This document shows, in pieces, positions 45,501-55,975 of a stretch of DNA of 64,000 nt. Position numbers and translations under genes: made by a program. This stretch comes from Massospora cicadina (Eukaryota > Entomophthoromycota > Entomophthoromycetes > Entomophthorales > Entomophthoraceae), in assembly GCA_022478985.1 (NCBI GenBank), contig JAKSZP010014468.1, forward strand, positions 62,001 through 126,000. The letters are read 5' to 3'. The notes under the pieces were generated by a model. That model did not search any database. It saw only the letters and a program-made list of their open reading frames with translations, and was not told where the DNA came from. Position 1 is the stretch's first letter, and the number at the start of each line of letters is the position of its first letter.

Positions 45501-46023
45501 TGTTGGGTTTCCATTTTTGAGCTCGATGGTGCTATTTTCAAGAACCTGACAGTCAAATCTTGAAGCTATTCAAGAAATATGACAATTATATTAGTTTGGA
45601 AAATGCAAAGCACCTCTTAGGTCCCAGCATCTAGAATACACATCCTATGGTAAGTACAGCGAGATTTACTTATTGTATTTAAGTAACAAAATGAGATATA
45701 GACTTAATGATGTTTCTTTATTGTAGTAAAGACTTGAAGTTTTATATGTCAAATTTAACAATAAAAGCTCCATAAGGAAAAAGAAAAAAATTAATAGCAG
45801 GGAAAACCAGATGAGAGGCTCTTGGTCAGGAGATGCATTCAAAATTATATAATGCCTTTGTAGCATAATTTTGATGAGGCGTAAATCTAGGTTGAATGTA
45901 CTAAGTTGGAAGAGATTGGTATAACTTTGGTCAATTGTTGGGAAGATTCTTGATTATAACCCTTTTGCAGATCTGTCATATTTTAAAACATAAAGTGACA
46001 CCTAGAGTAATGGTCGCCTGACA
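45501..46023 (-). repeat. 5' LTR of element F
   Basis: 523 bp. On the minus strand it runs TGTCAGGCGACC...CCCAACA. It aligns with 24911-25431 over its full length. The CCCAACA end matches the B family end CCAACA. Confidence 0.88.
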
Positions 46024-47754
46024 TTTCAATAATCTTTAAACTAAATAGCCAGTATTCAATCTTAGTTCATCTTAGGCTTATCCAAGGCCCTGTCTACAAC
46101 AGAATATGTGTGAAGGCCAATAGCTAAGACCTGGGCAAGAAATATCACATGGTGATTTCCTGTACATCCTCCTCCAAAGGGCTTAAAATAGGATTGCGGC
46201 TCAACAAATCAGGGATGACATTCAAGGAACTTGAAAAACTTGTACTTAAAGTTAAAGCTACACAGGTCGCATTACATCCAGTCCTGATGATGCGCTTACT
46301 TCTAAGGCTTTCTGAAATACATAAGGGCCTGGTGGTCCGTCCTGAACACTAGCTCATGGCGTGCAACTTGAAGGAGGCACCACCAGTGGATGAGTGACCA
46401 CTACATTTTAGCAAGCTCTTTATAATATATGGTCCAGGATTGCTCCAGAAGGGAACATACGCAGAAGTTGTAGGCAACTAGGTGTTTCACTCTAGAATGG
46501 TCTTGAAGCAGAATATCCCCATTGTAGCCAAAGAAACATTGCAAGACACTATGAAAGGCCAGGGTGAGTCAGCGTGCTTGAGGACTGAAGGCGTCAATAA
46601 TTTTCTTAATTGCATCAAATGCGCGCGGCTCTTTTGCCCATTTAAAAGGAACATAATTTTCTGTTAAAGGGAAGAGCAACGCTGCAATCTGTTAGAGTTC
46701 TAGAGAAAATTTCTTTGAAAGAAAATAATGATGCTAGGAAACTTTGCAGTTGTTTTTATGTGGCAGGAGTAGGCTACAAGAGAATGACTCTAGCTTGCTG
46801 GGAAAATGGTTTACCCATCCTTCAGTATAAGGCTACCTAAGAAGTTGAAGAAATCTCTTAAAGCCTCGATTTTTAATGGCTTCACATAAAGTACTGCTCT
46901 CTGTAGTGCAACCATCATCACGCCCAGGTCAATTTCGTTCTGTTCAGGGGTAAAGAGTACACCAAGATATTGTCAATGTATGCCACCGCACAAGTGAAGT
47001 GGAATTCCCTTAAACGTTGTCAATAATATGCTGGAATAGCTGACGCACGTCCATGAGACCAAAAGCATTACTTATATTGAAAATGCCCCTTCTAGTGCAA
47101 ATGGCTGTAAGTCACTCCTGGCCCTCTGCAACCTGAATTTGATTTAAGGCGTTTACAAGGTCAATCTCAAAAAACACTTAGGACTTGGAAATTTCTTGGC
47201 TGATAGTTTGTTCAAGGGGAAGCGGATAGGGATCATGAACTATGATATTATTAATATGGCCATAGTCCACGCAAGGGCGCAAAGTACCATCAGCCTTTTG
47301 AGCAAAAACGATAGGGGAAGCGAATGAAAAGGTCCTCTGAAATAACCATAATATCTGAGCATGTCATCCAGCCACACCCCCAGGATTTAACCTTCTTTCT
47401 CAATATATGGATAAAGAGGGCAATTAATGTTAGCCATGCTCACCATTAAGCGGAAGTTCTGATAATACTCAGAGTGATCTGGAAGGCGCTTAGTTTTATT
47501 CATGTAATGTCCTTATACTATAACAACCATGAAAAATTTGAGAGGTAAATCAGTGGAGGAAGGAGTTGCAGGGATAGAATTCACCTCTATGGAAGGGGAT
47601 ATTAAATTAATGAGAAGGAACTCGACATGTGAGTATGAGGATCTCAAAGGAAAAAAGGTTCTGATCTAAGTTGGTACTTACTACTTGATGACGCCACCAA
47701 TTGAACCCAGGAATGATTGACATATCAGATTTGGCATCGTGGTAGATTGATAAC
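46024..47754 (-). pseudogene. Element D reverse transcriptase, RNase H and protease end
   Basis: Minus-strand reading gives, from right: a protease-end block near 47715-47690, then [20 protein letters not shown] near 47325-47265, then [15 protein letters not shown] near 47245-47200. The catalytic box reads YIDN at 46980-46969 inside AYIDNILVYS. RNase H ends with HELVFRTDHQALMYF near 46350-46300. Every block has its partner in element C. The piece is bounded by F at 46023 and G at 47755. Confidence 0.85.
47750..47754 (+). repeat. Target duplication of element G, left copy
   Basis: ATAAC, identical to 53784-53788. Aligning D with C across G places the junction exactly here. Confidence 0.8.
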
Positions 47755-48250
47755 TGTTAATTTTTTTGTGATATTGGTTGAATTCGCTGAGCTGGTTGCA
47801 GAGGTAAACCCACTGAGCAATAGATGAGCGGTATGTTGATTGCTAATACTAAACAAAAAACAATTAAGAAGTAATATAAGGAGCAGACGATCCACCAAAA
47901 CTCTTGTTTATTTAATATATATAATAAAGGCTACTTCTGTTAAACCCTCTTCTTTCTTCTTCTTCCAAAAAACCCCTTTCTTATTATTACGCTCAACTCT
48001 TAATCCTTTGTATCTTTTAATAAGTCTCAACCCTTAAGCTTAGTAATTTTCCTATTTTCTATGAGTTTTAGAATTTTCATTCTTCAATTAAAATTTCTGC
48101 AGAATTTATTCGATTTTCCAAACTATAAATACTTTATTTTGATTAACCTTACATCAGCATAACTTTACGCCAAATTTCAAGACTTTCCAATACTAAATTA
48201 TGATATACCAGATCTATAGCTTTTCATCCAGTATTAAATTTCTTGATTTT
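47755..48250 (-). repeat. 3' LTR of element G
   Basis: It aligns with 53291-53783, sharing TTTAATATATATAATAA, TAAACCCTCTTCTT and GATCTATAGCTT stretches. The TG end is intact on the left (TGTTAA); the other end has decayed next to the purine tract. TTTAATATATATAATAA is a plausible TATA region. Confidence 0.88.
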
Positions 48251-48264
48251 ACCCTCCTTGACTG
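48251..48264 (-). other. Polypurine tract of element G
   Basis: On the minus strand AGTCAAGGAGGGT, matching AGTCAAGGAGGGGG before the LTR of element A. Confidence 0.75.
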
Positions 48265-49400
48265 GATAAGAAGCTCCTATTGCTTGTATGCTCAGAGGAA
48301 TTTGCATGAACTTGGTTAATAACTTGACCACCTGTGGGTTCCTTATTGGTGTAGGCATCAATACCAGTCTTCCCAATAATTTCAAATGGTACATTCCAGA
48401 TGTTAACAAGCTTGTTCTTCCTATTAAATCCATGTTGATCATGGAACAAGACATAATCTCCTACAGCAAACAGTGGGAGTCTGCTATAAATACTTTGGTC
48501 AACCGCCTGATTATGATTTTTTTAGCCAAGCTGGTAGAATAAGCTTCCGTTTGTAATTTTATCAGTGTGTTTGATAATTTGGTCAGATAACGCTATGGTT
48601 CTACTCTTCCAGTACCCTACATACAGGAGTATAGAAAAGCGGGCAAGGCTGGATATATACCAAAGAGCAACTGGAAAGGGCTCTTACGCATTGATGAGTG
48701 GTAGAAGATATTATAGGCAAAGATGGCGGTGGACAGGATGTACTCCATTCAGAGGGCATATCCTTTTCCATCTTAAAAGAATGCTTACCAATGTTCCGTT
48801 GACCTTCTCCGCCATTCCATTAGATTCAGGGTGGTAGGGTGTAGTTAAGACCCCGCAGATTACCATCAATCTTTCAACTTAGGCAGGATATGTGATGTAA
48901 ACTTGGTCTGTTGTCTGTGAGGAAAACTGCGGACAGCATGTTGCTGTATGACACATTCCATGATAAACTTGGAGATGGTGGCAGTCTTCAAATCATTGAT
49001 CTCTCTGGAATTCACCCATCTTGTTAAGTGATCAAATGCTTCTATTATATACTTAGAGCAGTTTGCGTCAGTTGGAATAGGCCCCACCACATTAAGAGAA
49101 ACAGTATGCCAAGTGAACTGAAGCTTAACCATCTGGTAGGTGGTCTTATTGTGTAAAGCTTTCTATACTTGACACTGGTGATAGCAAGAAATTGTTCCAA
49201 CACATTGTAGTGCATGCTCTCCCAATATTAATGGGGGAAATAGACCTCCAGCGTTTTCTGCAACCCTCCTTGACCTACCGCCCTATGTGCATCTAAGATA
49301 ATTGTTACCTTAGTGGAGGTTTTGGGAAGCTCAGCATCAATTCTCCAGTCTGCGTATATAGTTCCCTTTCATGTATGAAGGTACCTGTTTAATCCTGTCC
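48265..49400 (-). pseudogene. Element G integrase
   Basis: The open frame 49132-48866 reads VVGPIPTDANCSKYIIEAFD and later [10 protein letters not shown], closely following element A. The first catalytic Asp is replaced (SLNVVGP against MIDVVGP). The second Asp region is also broken (RQQTKFTS against TDNGTNFTS). The HHCC region near 49140-49260 is recognisable only in part. Confidence 0.82.
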
Positions 49401-51370
49401 AACACCTTGATCACTTAAAGCGGCTCATCATAATATTTTCCCACCACCATCTTCTCATACATGATTTCCACCAAATCCGCCGTTATGGTGACAGTTGGTA
49501 ATTGTGAGAGAAAGTTCGCATTATAACGTTTTGACCCTGGTTGGCGTTCTTGAAGTCATATGCTTCATTCTTCAGAGCCCATTACGCAAGTCACTCTTCA
49601 GGTTCCTGCAGGTTTTCAGCCACTGCAAGAATGCATGGTCCGTGACCACTTTGAAGAAAACCTCATGGATGTTGAACTAGAATTGTTTAGCACATATATT
49701 ACCATTAAGAACTCCTGATCAGTCACAGTATAATTAAGTTCATAAAAATTTAGGATTTAGCTACAAGTACGTGGGATGCTCCACACCATCAGTATCCTTC
49801 TGAGACAATACCGCCCTAAGGCATAAAGCAAAGCGTCTGTTTGCACAATCAATTTTTCTTCGAAATTAGGGTATTGTAGGATGGGAGCACAAGCTAACGT
49901 GGCTTGTAGAACATCAAAAGCGTTTTGGCATTGGTCATTTCAGTTGAAGGTGGCGTTTTTCATCAATAACTCGAAGAGCGGAGCCCCATTACAGTTGAAG
50001 TTGTGTATAAATCACCAGTAGTACATAACCATCCCTATAAACCTGGATATCTCACTTTTTACTCAGCTGAGTCATATGGCGTATAGCTTCCACCTTTGCT
50101 GACTGAGGACTAAGCCTTTTAAAGTATACCTCAAACCCAAGATAATCTAATTGCTCCTTAAAATGGCACTTTCGTGGCTTGATCTTGATATTAGCTTCAC
50201 CAAGTTAGTGGAGCACTTGTTCTAAGTGGTCAAGATGCTTTGTGAACAACTGCGAGAACACGTTGATATTGTCAAGGTAGACTGGAACTCAGGACAGCTT
50301 CTAGTCACCCCAGATCATATCCATAGCATACTGGAACGTAGCTTGGGCGTTGCACAAACCCTGTGGCATATGTATAGGCTGAAACAAACAATTTGATGTA
50401 TTTATAGCGTATTTCTTACGTTCCAACACCAAAAACTCAATCTGCCAGTACACCAATATCAAGTCCATGGTGGAGAAACAGTTACCGCCTCCCAGCCGAT
50501 CTAAAGCGTCATCAATCAACGGGAGAGGATAAGAATCCTTCTTAGTGACTATATTAAGCCTCTGGTAGTTGATGATCGCCCAGTTTGTACCATCTTTTTA
50601 CTTAACAATGAGCAACGCTGCCCACGGACTCTAAGACGGTCTATAAAATCCCATGTTCAATCAATTTGTCTAACACATCAGATACAAATTTTTTTCAGCT
50701 TTAGTACTCTGGGTGATCCACAACAAAATGGGAGGGTGATCTCCCATGTCCACCCAAAGCATCACCCTGTGTGTGCATCCCAAATCATGGTCATTGGATG
50801 CAAAGCTATCTTGGTATTTTTCAAACAAAGCCATCGCCTATATTTCTGTTCCTATGACAGCCCAGTCAGAATTTCCTGCGGAGCCACTATCATTACACAA
50901 AATGAGGCTTTTACAGGTAGGCCAAAGCCCTCCCAAGATCCAAAATCATGAAATCCGGCTAACTTCATCAATAGGAATCAAGTGTATATAAGACACCACT
51001 TGGTGCCTTTGGATCGTTATTGACTCCTTCTGTAGGTTCGCTAGCAATACCTTCACTTCCCCATTTCCTGGTAACAGTAGTTTTGGAGCCACATGGGGTT
51101 CAAGCTGCAATCAATAATAATGCCCCACAATTTCCCCATTTAGCCCTTCAGGGATGTTTATTTTAAGCATGGTCCCTATTATGTCTGATGTCCATAAAAA
51201 ATTCTTAAAGTGCTCGCCAACCATAGTGGAATACATTTGTACTTGTAGATATGGTTAGGGAGGGCTCTGGTCCTCCACTTCATCCACCAATATGAACAGC
51301 AATCAACTCATTTCTGTACACGTGATTAATTTGGCTGAAGAAGATGGAGCTTTTTGGGACTCCGCAAGAG
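49401..51370 (-). pseudogene. Element G reverse transcriptase and RNase H
   Basis: The frame 50519-50301 contains NCFSTMDLILVYWQIEFLVL and QGLCNAQATFQYAMDMI. The catalytic box is YLDN at 50279-50268 (YLDNINVFS), with the second Asp now Asn. The stretch KIKPRKCHFKEQLDYLGFEV follows near 50185-50135. RNase H lies near 49990-49700 with stops. It is inactive by motif as well as by frame. Confidence 0.85.
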
Positions 51371-51900
51371 GTAAATTAATCGGGGATTTGTTGGCCTAAA
51401 ATACAGATGGTTTTCCCGCCATATTGACCATGGCACCAAATCACCGGATTTTTGGCTCTTATCAACATTTTATAATGGTAACCAGGAAAAACCACAGCTG
51501 AAGTGGATGCTCCGACCAACCTGAACCTCAAAGGCAACACACTGTAAGCGCCCTCTGACACAGTGTAATATGTCTCTGCGGTCACATTCACTACTCAGTG
51601 TTCCACATCAGGCTTCAGCTGAAGCTTAGATATGAGATTGGTTGATATTATATTGATGGGAGTGCCAGTAATGATAATCTCCTGAATTTTGGTATTTTAT
51701 ATAAAGGTGTCACATTATGTACATTTATAATAAGAAGAACCATTGCTGTTTGATACATAAACATCCAAGGGCTTTTGGTTATCAAGAAAAGTGAGAATAA
51801 TGTCACCGACATGAGGATACTCCTGCGCATTTTTCTCTACTGGAATCGCCCCTTTCACCCCTCTAGAGCTGCTACATGTGTTGAAGGTTTGCCTTTGACT
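51371..51900 (-). pseudogene. Element G protease
   Basis: Near 51680-51610 the minus strand reads IIITGTPINIISTNLISKLQL. This matches the aspartic protease loop in layout, but the Asp of DTG is replaced. The following frame 51591-51376 is open and holds the second half of the domain and the link to the reverse transcriptase. Confidence 0.65.
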
Positions 51901-53226
51901 TTAACATTCCTCTCAAGGATTTGCCAGGAATATTGCTTTTGCACATCTTGGAAGAACTCCATGCTCACATTATTGGGTTCTCTCCATCATCTTGAGGCCA
52001 ATATAACATAGGGGATTTGTTGATATAGTAAATTATCAGGGTGAGTACCAGGACCAATAGAAAAGAGACTCACGAAAATCATCAGGGACAATTAGGTTTG
52101 GTATTGCAGAGGTAGAGCGTCCATCTCTACTCCGCTCAACCTTTTCCATATTTATTTGGGGCAACAATTACCTAGTGGTCATTCAGTTTAATCTGGACAG
52201 CTAACCGCATAATGGCCTTGTTGGCCGCTGAAACAAGCATTCATAAATGTCAAGAGTATCTGCATCACACCCATATATACAAGTTTGAAATAATTGATGG
52301 TTGTAATTCATCTGAGGATGAGCTTTTTAATAATAATGTGGGCAGAAAGGACTCACTAGAGCTTTAAGGGGACGAGCGTTCTTAACGGATTATAACCAAG
52401 TCATTGCTGTTCCAATTCTGATGGATTCAGTAGCGGTTGCAGTGGCTTTCCATTCCACATTGTGAGCGCTAAAAGTGACGGATAGATGGCGTAAATAATT
52501 GAAAATTGTAATAGCTCCACATCATCTTGATGAATATAAGTCATAGCATTATATAGTTCTCAAAATGGCTTAACAGATGTCATCATTGCTACGCCCACCT
52601 CCTCAATAGTTAAGATATTAATCCCACCAACACATGAGCCTCAGCTTTAAATAGCTCCACTAACTCCAACAAGGACTCATTTTTTTGAAACTACATTGTC
52701 AAAAACTCCAACTTGAGCCAAACCATCTTTGCCACGCCCCAAACAGGCAGATCACGGTCTCCTTCACTTTTTGATATGCTATGATACTATCCTTAAGGTA
52801 ACATGTGATCTAGTCGGCGCTCATGACATCCAAAGTGGATAACAACAGTTTATCTTTCCGCTGATTGGAAGCCCCCTCTACAGCAAATTCAAACCGGTAG
52901 AAAGACCCATGTATGTTACTGCCATGGTTAAATGAGAGCAGCTTGTCACTTCAGACCTCCTCTTCCCTAACAATATCATTTAATTTACACTCTGCTCAGT
53001 ATATCCGCTCAGTAGTGTTGCCCAAGAAAATTGAAAGTTGGTTGGTTTAGTCACCCTCCAGGTGCAGTTTGTGAAAGGCCTTGGAGAGCTTATTGGTTAT
53101 ACTTTTATTTTCTTAAAAACATTTTTTAAGCCTTGAGTAGTGTATCCAAGGCAAGCTTCAATTCTGCGTATTGATACAACTTAATAAACTGGGGTAGTAC
53201 CCTATCAAGATGAGCTGATTGCGCCA
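51901..53226 (-). pseudogene. Element G gag
   Basis: The likely start is the ATG at 53226-53224, about 65 bp inside the LTR, beginning MAQSAHLDRVLPQFIKLYQ. An open stretch of 33 codons follows, then stops. A later block reads ESLLELVELFKAEAHVLVG near 52680-52625, typical of gag. No CCHC knuckle could be assigned. Confidence 0.6.
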
Positions 53227-53271
53227 TGGTTTTAAAAAAGATGAAGAATTTTAAGTGTTGATCAACTGGCT

Positions 53272-53289
53272 CCCTGTAACAGAGCACCA
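53272..53289 (-). other. Primer-binding site of element G
   Basis: On the minus strand TGGTGCTCTGTTACAGGG, one base inside the LTR. It matches the element B site at 14 or more positions. Confidence 0.72.
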
Positions 53290-53290
53290 C

Positions 53291-53783
53291 CGTTAGCTTT
53301 AGGCGATATAGGTTGAATCCCCAGAGCTGGTTGCACAGGATAAACCCCACTAAGAAATGGATGAACAATATGGTGATTTCTAATCTTAATAAAATCTTAA
53401 TTAGGTAATAATATAAGGAGCTGCCGCCCCACCAAAAACCAGTCTATTTAATATATATAATAACAGCTACTTTTATTAAACCCTCTTCTTCCTTCTTTTT
53501 ACAAAAAAAACCTTTGCCATTCTCATGCTCAACTCTTAGTCCTTGGTATTCTTAATCAGGCTCGACCCTTCCGCTTAGTTTTCCTATTTGCTACAAGTGT
53601 TAAGGGTTTTATTCTACCATCAAAGTTTCAGCAGAAATCCTTTAGCTTGCTAAACTATGAGTACTTTGTGCAATACACCTTGCGTCAGCCTAATCTTCCG
53701 CTTAATATGGAGGCTTAATTTAGTTTTTATTAGTTATGCACTGGATCTATAGCTTATCGTCCAGTCATACCAATTACTCAATA
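53291..53783 (-). repeat. 5' LTR of element G
   Basis: 493 bp, aligning with 47755-48250. Its outer start reads TATTGAG on the minus strand where TG is expected, a G-to-A change. The duplication ATAAC follows at 53784. Confidence 0.87.
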
Positions 53784-53788
53784 ATAAC
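53784..53788 (+). repeat. Target duplication of element G, right copy
   Basis: ATAAC, identical to 47750-47754. Confidence 0.8.
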
Positions 53789-55278
53789 AAAAGCTAAACT
53801 TATGAACTGAGAATGGGTAAGGACGTCTCACCAAATAACAAGTCATAGGAGCTGAAGATGCTCCCAAATTTAGAAGAGCCTAAATCTTGATCTAAATCCA
53901 GATTCTAAGAAACATTTAAACTCATATAATTTCAAGCGTTTTTTATCCAAGAGAGCTTCAACAGATATCATATGGGATCCCAACTAGATTTTTCTACAGG
54001 AAATAAAAGATAAACATAATCTTGTTTATTGGCAACTTTATAGGACAAGTTTTTATGGGGGGAAACCCACTGGTATAAACACTGGACTTATTTCATGAGG
54101 AGAAACTGCTGTTCCTCATATGTGGATCAACTCAACCACTGCATGTTGCGCTGCAGACAGCACAGGAACCATCTAATTCAGGACCATTTGATTCACAGTA
54201 GCGTCAGAATCAACACAGGGGGTTACCCCACCCAAACCCATTACTGTGGCCCTAGGGGAAAGTAAAACAGGAGCTGGAAAAAACAACACACCCACGCTTG
54301 TAACTCATCCAAGCTGGACATTCTATGGGTAGACAAATGATCTGTAAGCTCTTACTCCTGTATTAGGGTTATATACCAAAATTATTTGGGTCAAAATGTA
54401 ATCTTTACCAAAGGCATAGAAACTTTGATTAAATTCAAAATTTATTAAGGTGGGCCGACCTGGGGAAAATACCACACCAATTAAGAGAATAAAAATTATG
54501 GGAAAGGAGATTAACCCCAAAAACCTCCACTCATGGCATATGCTAGAGTAGGAACTCCATAAACCGCCTTGCTATGTTATCTCAGTTTGGGGCATTGGTG
54601 TACAACGCCAACACACTCATAATGTCCCATATTAAAGTTCATTTACCAGGATTAAACTTGAGAGGCGGTGAACTTTGAGTTTATACTACCACTGAAGTAC
54701 TCTCTTTCTAAAAGCTGTTATTAAAAGAATGAGATATCCTTTCAAAGTCCACCATGATACTAAAGGTTGAACCTTCTACTTATAAATAAAACAAATCATC
54801 CACCTAATTTTAGATGAGGGTGTGAAAGTATAAGAGTAGGGGATGCTCTATTATGTCTTGTTGCTTGCTGATAATAATAAGATTTTGCTGACATTCAGGG
54901 TGAGGTGCCACCTATAGCAACTTCTAGATGCCGCTGGTATATCCATCCACATAACTTGGTTAAAAGTGAGTAAGAACAATAATACCACCTGCCAGTCTAT
55001 TCCAAAATTGCTCAAATAGCTGGAAATTGTTATTGCAAATTAATTAATCTAAGTAACAAAAAGAAAATAGGATTATTATTTTTCTATAACGTTAAGTAAA
55101 GTGAGATAATAAGAATGTAGCGTCAGCAGTCCTGTTAGGGACTGCTGCCTTATAGGATCACTATGAGGAAATTAGGAAAATGGCCTTAATTCCTGAGGAA
55201 TATCTTTTCAATTGTATAATGGCGGATTGATATATTAATTTACCAAAGTGGTTGATTTGGATCTGGATTGACTATTTA
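53789..55278 (-). pseudogene. Element D gag and protease remnant
   Basis: The minus strand just right of G aligns with the element C sequence upstream of its TMPNLVFPV block. Farther right, the open frame 54520-54323 (GKDYILTQIILVYNPNT) and the stretch TSVGVLFFPAPVLLSPRAT near 54300-54240 parallel element C gag. Coding similarity fades near 54950. By comparison with C the LTR should start near 55050; it was not identified. J follows at 55279. Confidence 0.55.
55124..55147. repeat. Perfect 9-bp inverted repeat
   Basis: CAGCAGTCC and GGACTGCTG are perfect inverted repeats around TGTTAG. It lies near the expected gag leader or LTR edge of D. No further terminator or promoter signal accompanies it. 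Confidence 0.5.
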
Positions 55279-55964
55279 TGTAATGCGCAGGCTCTTGCCA
55301 GCTTGTGACAAATGATTTGAGCAGCACCAGCCATGTCACCAACCACATGACTGATAATCCCACAGAAAACCACCCTCTCACCCATACGCCATTTCCAGAA
55401 TTTGCACCGTATTTATGGACTAAGGTTCCAGCAATGCTGCAAGCAAGCAGTATGGCCTGACCCCAGTAAGTGCTGCGAACGAGGACAAGGCCTGGCCTAG
55501 CTCACTTGCTGAGCTCATTGTTCTGGTGTTCTAAATAAACTTCCTCTTCGTTGGCAATAACATAGATAAAAATTAAGCAAGCAAATATGATTTTATTTGT
55601 AGTTTTTCCTTATTTGAGAAAACGAAACTGTATTTGTTTTTTCTGTTTCCTTATTTTTAAAGCATTTCTGATAGTTTAAAGTATTGCTAAAACCCTAGAT
55701 TAAGCTCTCAAGCGACACCCAAATTGTGTCTTGGGAAATTCCCATATCCCACATGATGACCATTCAGAGGATTTAGGACACCAGTCATTTGATACGCTGG
55801 ATCAGTCCACATTCCTGGATCCCTGAATCCTTACCTAAATCCCCGTTTCTACTGGTTTTTCTAATTAATCTGATTTTTCCAATTTGACCTCTGAATTCAT
55901 GAGTGAACTTGAACCAATATTCATGAGGTTAATGTGCAGATCAGGCTGGCCCCAATCTGTCACA
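55279..55964 (-). repeat. 3' LTR of element J
   Basis: On the minus strand it runs TGTGACAGATTGG...GCATTACA. It aligns end to end with 60172-60859, for example AAGGTTCCAGCAATGCTGCA and GCAAGCAAATATGATTTTAT. By eye the pair is among the more similar here, after B. Confidence 0.92.
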
Positions 55965-55975
55965 TCACCCCTTGC
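55965..55975 (-). other. Polypurine tract of element J
   Basis: On the minus strand GCAAGGGGTGA directly precedes the LTR start TGTGACAG. Confidence 0.7.

Larger units (their letters stand above)
24911..46023 (-). mobile_element. Ty3/gypsy element F (element B family), split by C
   Basis: A minus-strand element with a 521-bp 3' LTR at 24911-25431 and a 523-bp 5' LTR at 45501-46023. The interior is 25432-30884 plus 44806-45500, about 6.1 kb; element C sits between. Coding order on the minus strand is gag, protease, reverse transcriptase, RNase H, integrase. Element D frames resume on both outer sides. The flanking 5-mers CATCA and TTTCA agree at only three positions, so the target duplication has decayed or an edge is off by a base or two. 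Confidence 0.85.
47755..53783 (-). mobile_element. Ty3/gypsy element G (element A family), complete ends
   Basis: A 6.03-kb minus-strand element with LTRs of about 496 and 493 bp, a primer-binding site, gag, protease, reverse transcriptase, RNase H, integrase and a polypurine tract, flanked by a 5-bp duplication. It sits in the protease region of D. Coding is heavily decayed. LTR and integrase are related to element A. Confidence 0.9.
12310..55278 (-). mobile_element. Chromodomain gypsy element D, split into four pieces
   Basis: Four minus-strand pieces align in order with the intact layout of element C. They are 12310-13908 (3' LTR, chromodomain, integrase end), 24447-24910 (integrase start), 46024-47754 (RNase H, reverse transcriptase, protease end) and 53784-about 55278 (protease, gag). 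Between them lie LINE 1, gypsy F and gypsy G, each with its own ends. C's internal part is about 4.46 kb and the first three internal pieces of D sum to about 3.2 kb. The 5' LTR should therefore begin near 55.0-55.3 kb, but I could not find it. Confidence 0.8.

Noticed and set aside
45501..46023. Solo LTR at 45.5-46.0 kb
   Set aside because: It is the 5' LTR of F; the partner is at 24911-25431, and removing C joins the interior.
24906..46028. Clean 5-bp target duplication for F
   Set aside because: CATCA and TTTCA agree at three of five positions; I report the LTR edges but do not claim the duplication.
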